NCBI GenBank assembly: GCA_016202795.1
Contig: JACQNY010000084.1
Location: 1-17,932, forward strand
Direction of reading: 5' to 3'
DNA length: 17,932 bases
Source: Candidatus Aenigmatarchaeota archaeon
GTDB lineage: Archaea; Aenigmatarchaeota; Aenigmatarchaeia; JACPZZ01
Below, in pieces: positions 12,110-17,932 of this stretch. Each line of letters starts with the position of its first letter. Positions within the stretch are counted from its first letter, which is position 1. The notes below the pieces were generated by a model. It saw only the letters and a list, made by a program, of their open reading frames with translations, searched no databases and was not told where the DNA came from. A program made the position numbers and the translations under genes.

Positions 12110-12766
12110 ATGAAGTTAAAGCAGGTTTTCGAGGGTGTTTTCCTTTTGGGCGACCAGATTGCCACAAAGAACCTGATTAAAGGAAGGTCGTATTCTGAAA
12201 AAATAATTAACTTTGACGGAAAGGAGTACAGGGTCTGGAATCCCGAAAAATCCAAAGCCGCGGCTGCGATAACAAAAGGCATAAAGAATTTTCCGATCAA
12301 GAAAGGCTCAAAAATACTTTATCTTGGCATAGCGCAAGGCCAGACGGCGTCATATTTTTCCGACATAATCGGGAACGACGGCATAATTTACGGCGTAGAA
12401 TTCTCGGCCCGTGCGGTGAGCGACCTTGTTATAGCCTGCGAAAATCGCAGCAACATAGTTTCGATAAAAGCCGACGCCAGAAAACCGGAAGACTATTCGT
12501 GGGTTGAAAAGGTCGATGTGGTTTATGAGGACGTAGCGGATCCTGAACAAGTTGCTATATTATTGAGGAACTGCGAAGCGTTCCTGAAGAAAGACGGATA
12601 CGCGATGATAGGGATAAAGGCAAGAAGCATAGACGTTACAATGGACCCGAAGAAAGTTTTCCAGGAGTCTCTGGAAATGATAAAAAATAAAATGGAAATA
12701 TTGGACTATGTAACTCTAGATCCGTATGAGGCTGATCACGCATTTATAGTATGCCGGTCAAAATGA
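12110..12766 (+). CDS. flpA: Fibrillarin, 2'-O-methyltransferase of C/D guide RNPs
   Basis: A 218-residue protein with the archaeal fibrillarin layout: a short N-terminal beta domain (EGVFLLGDQIATKNL, YRVWNPEKSKAAAAI) and a SAM-binding fold. The SAM motif reads YLGIAQGQTASYFSD (71-85), compared with the usual YLGAASGTTVSHVSD, so the second half is unusual. The catalytic K-D-K-H set appears retained as K49, D141 (YEDVADPEQ), K170 (KARSID) and the histidine in EADHAFIV. It transfers methyl groups to ribose 2'-OH of RNA chosen by the C/D guide. It lies in an operon with nop5, and the downstream membrane gene starts only 4 bases after its stop. Confidence 0.95.
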   Translation: MKLKQVFEGVFLLGDQIATKNLIKGRSYSEKIINFDGKEYRVWNPEKSKAAAAITKGIKNFPIKKGSKILYLGIAQGQTASYFSDIIGNDGIIYGVEFSARAVSDLVIACENRSNIVSIKADARKPEDYSWVEKVDVVYEDVADPEQVAILLRNCEAFLKKDGYAMIGIKARSIDVTMDPKKVFQESLEMIKNKMEILDYVTLDPYEADHAFIVCRSK

Positions 12767-12770
12767 TAAA

Positions 12771-13568
12771 ATGCGGTCGCTGCCCCTGGTAATTGCGGTT
12801 TTATTGGCCATTCCGTATGCGTCGGCAACATACATCACGATCAACTCGCAGCTGCCCGAGGTCTACACAAATGAAAATTTCGCCCAGGCAAAATTAACAG
12901 TTTCGAACACCGGCGACGAGGCGGCATTTTCCGTGCAATCATATTTTAAATTAACCGACGCTTTGGAAGCTCCGATGGTTTTCATCGGTAAATTGGATCC
13001 GGAAAAGCAGGTTGACACGTCATTTAATTTTAACATTACGAAAAATATTTTGCCCGGGCGGTATCCTGTGATTATTTTAACCGAATACGCTGACGCCAAC
13101 AATTACATTTTTTCGGCGGTTTCGTCCTCGTTTTTGGCATATAAGGAAAGGACGTCATCCGAAATTAACGGCTTTTTAGAAGATGTACAAATACCAAAGG
13201 GTGGTTCGACGAAGGCAAGATTAAAAATTGTCAGCACTGACTCGGAAGATAGAAACTTAACTGTTGGGCTTTTCCTTCCAAAGGAGCTTTCTTACGGGAA
13301 GTATGATAAAAATACCTTAATAAAAGCCGGGGAACGGAAATCCGTGGAGGTAGAAATATCCTCGCTAGCCGCGTTACAGGGCAGCACTTACACGGTTTTT
13401 GCTGTCGTAGAATATGAAAACGGGGGCAAACACTACTCGTCTTTTTCGCGCGGTTCGGTGCTCATAACAAAGAATGAGGGGTTGTTTTCGACTACCCTTC
13501 TTGGCGGTGCGATTTTAATTTTAGCCGCCGCTTTTTTTGCTTATAATATGGGCCGCAGGAAGCGGTAA
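12771..13568 (+). CDS. Exported, C-terminally anchored beta-rich surface protein
   Basis: A 265-residue protein with an N-terminal signal peptide (about 1-19, MRSLPLVIAVLLAIPYASA). An extracellular part of two beta-sandwich-like repeats follows: the first around AKLTVSNTGDEAAFSV, a CARDB/NEW3-like pattern, and the second around VQIPKGGSTKARLKI. It ends with a C-terminal helix (about 241-258, LLGGAILILAAAFFAYNM) and a basic GRRKR stop-transfer tail. Potential N-glycosylation sites (NIT, NLT) are present. No enzyme motif is seen, so it is probably an adhesion or scaffold protein of the cell surface. It is cotranscribed with fibrillarin and with the large membrane protein 3 bases downstream, which may be its functional partner. 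Confidence 0.8.
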   Translation: MRSLPLVIAVLLAIPYASATYITINSQLPEVYTNENFAQAKLTVSNTGDEAAFSVQSYFKLTDALEAPMVFIGKLDPEKQVDTSFNFNITKNILPGRYPVIILTEYADANNYIFSAVSSSFLAYKERTSSEINGFLEDVQIPKGGSTKARLKIVSTDSEDRNLTVGLFLPKELSYGKYDKNTLIKAGERKSVEVEISSLAALQGSTYTVFAVVEYENGGKHYSSFSRGSVLITKNEGLFSTTLLGGAILILAAAFFAYNMGRRKR

Positions 13569-13571
13569 ATT

Positions 13572-15665
13572 ATGAAAAGAGAGTTCATCGCAGACGCTGT
13601 AGGGATAATTGTAATTTTTTCCTTTCTTTTCAGCCATTTCAAGCCCGAGCTTATTTTTTCAAACACGACAATAAGCGGCGGCGATACGGGGTCGCACAAT
13701 TACCTTTTCTATTACATGCGGACTGTTTTGTTGCCTAACATGCAATTAACAGGCTGGAGCCTGGACTGGTATCTTGGGTTTCCCGCGTTCCAGTTTTATT
13801 TTCCCCTACCCTATGCGATCGGCGCCGCACTCTCCGGTTTTGTAAACCCAAACATTGCCGTTAAGCTCGTGACTTTGCTCGGAACGTTTTTGCTGCCTGT
13901 GGCGGCGTATTTTTCCATGAAGACGATGAGCTTCGAAAAACCGGCTCCCATAATCGCAGCGTTCCTTTCCCTGGTCTTCCTTTTCATGGAATCCAATTCC
14001 GTATGGGGCGGCAACATACCAAGCACATTGTCCGGAGAATTTTCATACAGCCTGAGTTTTGCGTTAACATTTATCTTCATAACTTCGCTTTACAGTTCCC
14101 TGAGAAAGAAAAAATATGAACTTTGGAACTCTGTTGCTTTTTCTCTTGTAACTCTTACGCACGTATACACCGCCTTGTTCTCGGTGGCCGCGTCGATACT
14201 TATGGTTTTTCTGGGCGAACGACGCAGAGCCCGAAGCAATTTTTTAATTATTGCTAAAACGTATGCCGTATCAGCTGCTTTGGTCGCGTTTTGGGCTGTT
14301 CCACTGTTGTTCGACTTCCATTATAAAACCGATTTCGGTTATAGGTGGACAATAGAAAACCTTTCGTCTATATTTCCAGTTATATACCTGCCGATTGTCT
14401 TGTTTTCACTGATTGGCGTAAAAATCGGCGCCAACAAAAAAGACGGGCGCGTTTTATATTTGCTTTCCTTGATGCTGCTGGCGGCTATATTTTATCTGGC
14501 TTCGCAGGTCATCGGTCTTGTTGATGTTCGGTTTTTGCCGTTCATGCAATTCTCTGGTGTTCTTCTGGCCTCGTACGGGTTGGGAGAGATGATAAAAAAA
14601 TTAAAACCCAATAGCATCGTTTCTTTGTTAACAGGCTTAATGATAATCCTTTGGGTCAATAACAATGTTTCATACATAGACGGCTGGATAGACTGGAATT
14701 ACAGCGGGTTTGAATCAAAAAATTCCTGGAACCAGTTCAATGAGCTAAATGTTTTTCTTAAAAACCTTCCCTACGGGCGGGTTTTTCACGAATATTCGCC
14801 TTCTCATTCAAAATTTGGCACGCCACGCGCTTTTGAGGCGATTCCAATGTTCACCGGAAAACCTGTGATCGAGGGATTAACAATAGAATCCGGCCTTATG
14901 GCGCCGTTCACCTTTTACCTGCAATCCGAACTTTCCGAATCGCCGACTTGCCCTATACCTAATCTGAGATGCTCTTATTTCGACGCAATTAACGGCACGG
15001 AACATCTAAAGCTTTTTAACATCAGATATGTTATCGCCACTTCCGACAAATTAAAAAGTGCGCTGGACAATATTACCCAATACAAAAAGCTGCGCTCCTT
15101 TAGCGAGATATCCGTATACGAGATGGAAGAAGGCAAATATGCTGTTGTTCCTAAATACGAGCCTGTGGCTGTAATAACACAGGATTGGAGAAATGTTTCC
15201 ATGCACTGGTTCAAAGACACGACAATGCTTGATGTTCCTGTCGTGTTTGTAAAAGAACCTGACAAAAGATTTTCGCAAACGGTTTATGATGGCGACTTCC
15301 GAAACGTTAAAAAAATTCCCCTTAATGAAAGCTGTGGCGTCGATGAAATCCTAGCTAACGAAAGCCTTTCCATAAATACGTCCTGCTTAGGCAAGCCGCT
15401 GCTGGTAAAAATACCCTATTTTCCGGATTGGTCTGTCGACGGCGCGGAAAGGATATACCTGGCGTCGCCGGGTTTCATGCTTGTCTTTCCCGACGAAACC
15501 GAAGTCACGTTAACGTACGGATCGGCAGCCAACGAGGCAGGTAACATTTTAACAACAATCGGTCTGCTTGTTGTAGCAGTTTATTTAACGATCCCTACGA
15601 TCAGGAAAAAATTTCAACATTACGGCCATGACTATGATGCTGGAAAACATACGAGGCATGTTTAG
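13572..15665 (+). CDS. Large polytopic membrane protein, PTPS-related/YfhO-like (GT-C-like fold)
   Basis: A 697-residue protein. About a dozen transmembrane helices cover residues 10-370, and a large soluble C-terminal part (about 375-660) precedes a final helix (about 663-682). The first external loop has GGDTGSHNYLFYY (about 36-48), with an acidic residue where GT-C glycosyltransferases hold their catalytic motif, and later LDWYLGFPAFQFYFPLPY. This combination is seen in archaeal proteins labelled 6-pyruvoyl-tetrahydropterin synthase-related or YfhO-like; the name is historical and a pterin role is not implied. A lipid-linked sugar transfer role in surface glycosylation is plausible, given the GT2 gene converging on it. 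The last 81 bases overlap that gene on the opposite strand. Confidence 0.75.
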   Translation: MKREFIADAVGIIVIFSFLFSHFKPELIFSNTTISGGDTGSHNYLFYYMRTVLLPNMQLTGWSLDWYLGFPAFQFYFPLPYAIGAALSGFVNPNIAVKLVTLLGTFLLPVAAYFSMKTMSFEKPAPIIAAFLSLVFLFMESNSVWGGNIPSTLSGEFSYSLSFALTFIFITSLYSSLRKKKYELWNSVAFSLVTLTHVYTALFSVAASILMVFLGERRRARSNFLIIAKTYAVSAALVAFWAVPLLFDFHYKTDFGYRWTIENLSSIFPVIYLPIVLFSLIGVKIGANKKDGRVLYLLSLMLLAAIFYLASQVIGLVDVRFLPFMQFSGVLLASYGLGEMIKKLKPNSIVSLLTGLMIILWVNNNVSYIDGWIDWNYSGFESKNSWNQFNELNVFLKNLPYGRVFHEYSPSHSKFGTPRAFEAIPMFTGKPVIEGLTIESGLMAPFTFYLQSELSESPTCPIPNLRCSYFDAINGTEHLKLFNIRYVIATSDKLKSALDNITQYKKLRSFSEISVYEMEEGKYAVVPKYEPVAVITQDWRNVSMHWFKDTTMLDVPVVFVKEPDKRFSQTVYDGDFRNVKKIPLNESCGVDEILANESLSINTSCLGKPLLVKIPYFPDWSVDGAERIYLASPGFMLVFPDETEVTLTYGSAANEAGNILTTIGLLVVAVYLTIPTIRKKFQHYGHDYDAGKHTRHV

Positions 15666-16289
15666 ATAGCTGAACCTTGATTTTTTCACGCTGTTCGGCC
15701 TGATAAAAATTTCCTTTATCCTGAAACCTTTCCTTTTAAGCCTGTAAATTATTTCCGCATCGAATTCGAAACCTTTGCACAAAAGTCCGCTTCCAATACT
15801 TTTTACGGCATAAGAGCGGAACAGCTTCAAACCCGCTTGCGTGTCTTCGAACTCCAATCCCAGCAGTATGCGGGACATTAAATTCCATAACCTACCGAAC
15901 GTTTTTTTTGCCGCGCCGCCTTCGACTTCACGGAATTTTTTTCCTTTCCATTTTGAAGCGATGACGCAATCATAACCGTTTAGCGCGCGGATCAATTTTT
16001 TCAGTGAGCCCGGATTAAAAGCGCCGTCTGCGTCTACGAAAGCTATTAGATCCTTTGTCGCGGCCGCAACGCCTTTCATGACCGCGGCCCCTTTGCCTTG
16101 TTTTTTAGGCACACGAAAGATTTTAAGCCGCCTGTTTTTTATGGAGTTTGCTATTTCGTAAGTTCCGTCTTCTGATCCGTCATCGACAACGATTATTTCG
16201 GCGTTTGGGAAAGAGCGCAGAAAATCTGTTACTGTTTTTTTTATCGCGGCTGCCTCGTTGTGGGCTGGTATCACAATAGAAATTTCCAT
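15585..16289 (-). CDS. Family 2 glycosyltransferase, dolichol-phosphate mannosyl/glucosyltransferase-like
   Basis: A 234-residue GT-A fold enzyme. IVIPAHNEAAAI (5-16) starts the nucleotide-binding fold, VVDDGSEDGT (34-43) binds the nucleotide, and VDADG (85-89) is the DxD-type metal motif. EFEDTQAGLKLF, KGFEFDAEIIYRLKRKGFRIKEI and RPNSVKKSRFSY are typical of DPM1/ALG5-like enzymes, which load a sugar onto dolichyl or archaeal polyprenyl phosphate at the cytoplasmic face. It has no C-terminal membrane pair, only a hydrophobic patch (IIVMAVMLKFF), which fits the short DPM1 form. ATG 16289 is 4 bases from the end of the DHH gene. It probably supplies lipid-linked sugar for surface glycosylation. 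Confidence 0.9.
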   Translation of the reverse strand: MEISIVIPAHNEAAAIKKTVTDFLRSFPNAEIIVVDDGSEDGTYEIANSIKNRRLKIFRVPKKQGKGAAVMKGVAAATKDLIAFVDADGAFNPGSLKKLIRALNGYDCVIASKWKGKKFREVEGGAAKKTFGRLWNLMSRILLGLEFEDTQAGLKLFRSYAVKSIGSGLLCKGFEFDAEIIYRLKRKGFRIKEIFIRPNSVKKSRFSYLNMPRMFSSIIVMAVMLKFFPDRRDR

Positions 16290-16293
16290 ACGT

Positions 16294-17415
16294 TCACTTC
16301 TTTGCGGGGGCGGGATATCTCAGGTTGTTGTTTATCAGTGCGTTCTTGAATGTTATCCAGTCGCTTTTCTTTATCGACGCTGCCGCGGCCTGTGGGTGCC
16401 CGCCGCCGCGCGCGTCCTTAAGACCGGCTATGCTGTTTTTTACAAGGCCACCCAAGTCTGCGGATTTCTGGTTTCTCAAACTGCAACCGATCCTGTCGCC
16501 AGATTCACGGCACACTGCTATCGTCATACGCGGGAATTTGTCTGATATGATAGACGCAACCACAGACTCTACTCTCTTGTCCGTCTTGATGTTATAGATT
16601 GCTATGTTTGCGTTCGGCTGCAGTTCGGAGTCTTTCTCGAAATTTTTTACAAGGTGGTCGATGATCGCTTGTATTCCGAAATGCCACCCCTTCATGGTTT
16701 CGTTTGCTAGAAACGCGTCGACGCTCGTCGCGCGCTCCAGAACAATCCTCGCCTTTTCTATTCCGTCGTCGTCCGAAGCTTTCGCCGACATTATGTATTC
16801 CGATGCTTTACCGTACTTTGTCTGTGAAAAATCTTTTTGTGTTGTTGCTATTCTTCCATAGGCGGATGAAAAATCCTTTACCAGGTCCTGGCAGTTTTCG
16901 ATTCCGTGGTCGCCTATTGTCCCGATTAAGGATACCCAGGAATAGCCTTTTGCGAGTTCTTTGCTTGTTTTTCCCGCGATTTTGTACATCATATATGACG
17001 CCGGCAAATAGGCCGTCGCATCAGCGGAGCGCGTGTTGATGTGTTTTATGTCCAGCATGTTCAAATCCATGGACATGGGATGGTGATCGATAACGATCAC
17101 CTTAGTGCCGTATTTTTGCTTTATCAAAACCAGCGGGTTCGGATCCTGATCAACGGCCATGTCCACGAATACCAAATAATCAGGTTGCAATTCGGACAAC
17201 GACCGCAGCAACGACGGCGTGACAGCAGGCGTCGCGGGATCACATGGAATGACTTTAACAGAACCACACCCAAGGTGTTTCAGTATTTTAGTCGCCATCA
17301 CCGCAGAACAGACGCCGTCAGAATCACGGTGGTACACTATTACGATTAAACCGCTTTTCCTGATTTGTTTCAGCCAGTCCGCAGCTTCAATGTACAAAGA
17401 ATCAAGGGTTTTCAT
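16294..17415 (-). CDS. DHH/DHHA1 phosphoesterase, RecJ-like archaeal nuclease family
   Basis: A 373-residue protein with all DHH motifs: HRDSDGVCSA (29-38), FVDMA (83-87), VIDHHPM (108-114) and GTIGDHG (around 165-171). The C-terminal DHHA1 motif GGGHPQAAAASI follows. This is the arrangement of archaeal RecJ-like exonucleases and nanoRNA/oligonucleotide phosphodiesterases, which need Mn or Mg. Its size fits compact archaeal RecJ homologues rather than full bacterial RecJ (about 550-580). It could act on DNA at the replication fork (GAN-like), on short RNA, or on cyclic dinucleotides; the sequence does not decide. It is the middle gene of a minus-strand operon between the HIT-like and GT2 genes. 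Confidence 0.9.
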   Translation of the reverse strand: MKTLDSLYIEAADWLKQIRKSGLIVIVYHRDSDGVCSAVMATKILKHLGCGSVKVIPCDPATPAVTPSLLRSLSELQPDYLVFVDMAVDQDPNPLVLIKQKYGTKVIVIDHHPMSMDLNMLDIKHINTRSADATAYLPASYMMYKIAGKTSKELAKGYSWVSLIGTIGDHGIENCQDLVKDFSSAYGRIATTQKDFSQTKYGKASEYIMSAKASDDDGIEKARIVLERATSVDAFLANETMKGWHFGIQAIIDHLVKNFEKDSELQPNANIAIYNIKTDKRVESVVASIISDKFPRMTIAVCRESGDRIGCSLRNQKSADLGGLVKNSIAGLKDARGGGHPQAAAASIKKSDWITFKNALINNNLRYPAPAKK

Positions 17416-17432
17416 GGTCGTTACCTAATTCA

Positions 17433-17888
17433 TTAATAAAACGTATTCATATATTCTTTCATCTGCTTTACAGCCTTTTTAACCTGAGCTGAAATCCTGT
17501 CGTTTGTCATGTTTTCCTTGGAATGGTTGATTATCGGACGTACAGACTCTATTTTCCTTCCGAATTTTTCCATCCATTCGTATCTAGGAAATAGCCAAAG
17601 ATGGAAATCGTGTTTCGTGTCTTCGTTTTGGAATAAATACACGTCCTTGATTTTCAATACCTCTTTCATGCCTTTTCTAATCCTACGAACTAATTTTATG
17701 AATTCTCCTGCTTCCTCGTCGTTAAATTCTTCTACGGAGCGGATTTTTCTTATTGAGGCTATGATAAAAAATGCAGGTATTGGGACTTCCCAATCCTGAT
17801 GGACATCGAAATGTTCTGTAACGATAATCTTTTCATCAGGAAATAATTTTTTGTTTCGCATTAAATCACGATTTACAGCTAGAAGCAT
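17433..17888 (-). CDS. HIT-like protein with a degenerate histidine triad
   Basis: A 151-residue protein. Residues 93-102 read HDFHLWLFPR, followed by YEWM. Aligned with the canonical HxHxH of HIT hydrolases, H96 fits the nucleophile, while the flanking triad positions are D and W; an extra H93 lies just outside. The N-terminal part (KIIVTEHFDVHQDWEVPIPAFFIIASIRKI) fits the strands preceding the HIT motif. HIT proteins hydrolyse or transfer nucleoside monophosphates (for example from Ap4A), but this variant may have different chemistry. The start is ATG 17888; ATG 17861 is an alternative. Its likely promoter region is occupied by palindrome copy 3, 10 bases upstream. It heads the operon with the DHH and GT2 genes. 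Confidence 0.6.
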   Translation of the reverse strand: MLLAVNRDLMRNKKLFPDEKIIVTEHFDVHQDWEVPIPAFFIIASIRKIRSVEEFNDEEAGEFIKLVRRIRKGMKEVLKIKDVYLFQNEDTKHDFHLWLFPRYEWMEKFGRKIESVRPIINHSKENMTNDRISAQVKKAVKQMKEYMNTFY

Positions 17889-17898
17889 TCGAGGAACT

Positions 17899-17930
17899 GA
17901 AACATACCGATACAGTATACGGTATGTTTC
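17899..17930. repeat. 32-bp palindrome, copy 3
   Basis: Arms GAAACATACCG (17899-17909) and CGGTATGTTTC (17920-17930) around ATACAGTATA, followed by TA. On the minus strand the centre reads TATACTGTAT, about 26 bases ahead of the HIT-like ATG 17888, where a TATA box of a leaderless gene would lie. The window ends 2 bases later. Confidence 0.75.
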
Positions 17931-17932
17931 TA

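Noticed and set aside
1..17932. CRISPR array, insertion sequence or prophage
   Set aside because: No regularly spaced direct repeats, transposase or phage genes are seen; the three palindromes are far apart and not an array.

Overview
The window reads as a piece of an archaeal chromosome, probably from a small-genome or DPANN-type lineage, although the lineage cannot be settled from the sequence. The archaeal signs are: Nop5 and fibrillarin (the C/D guide-RNP proteins), Elp3 and a UPF0200 kinase-like protein; TATA-like boxes about 25-28 bases ahead of start codons, so many mRNAs look leaderless; tRNA genes without encoded CCA; and tRNA introns bounded by bulge-helix-bulge (BHB) structures. 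Genes are packed tightly, with many 1-4 base overlaps and several convergent overlaps.

Layout. 1-1332: tRNA-Lys, a SelB-like factor without GTPase motifs and a small unknown gene. 1376-3489: a divergent pair, elp3 (minus) and a Trm9/ALKBH8-type methyltransferase (plus), both expected to act on the wobble uridine of tRNA. 3522-6266: tRNA-Met, then a tight operon of a class III aminotransferase, a two-helix membrane protein, an HD phosphohydrolase and a UPF0200 P-loop protein. 6243-8896: a membrane-anchored bifunctional-nuclease domain protein (minus), tRNA-Thr, a small unknown gene overlapping an M24 peptidase, and a second HD hydrolase (minus). 8927-10537: an SDR epimerase, tRNA-Gly (minus) and a coiled-coil protein. 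10541-10941: tRNA-Leu with two introns, flanked by strong RNA-like structures. 11018-15665: nop5, fibrillarin and two membrane or envelope proteins. 15585-17888 (minus): a HIT-like protein, a DHH phosphoesterase and a family 2 glycosyltransferase.

The most striking theme is RNA. All five tRNA genes carry introns, seven in total; two of the genes are interrupted twice, and four introns are at non-canonical sites (two near the base of the anticodon stem, two in the D-loop). The 101-base D-loop intron of tRNA-Leu can fold, once excised, into a closed stem with a box-C-like kink-turn, and its gene lies just upstream of nop5-fibrillarin. A 76-base perfect three-way-junction element follows the same tRNA. 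A separate 32-bp palindrome (11-bp arms, 10-base centre, conserved outer bases) occurs three times between genes.
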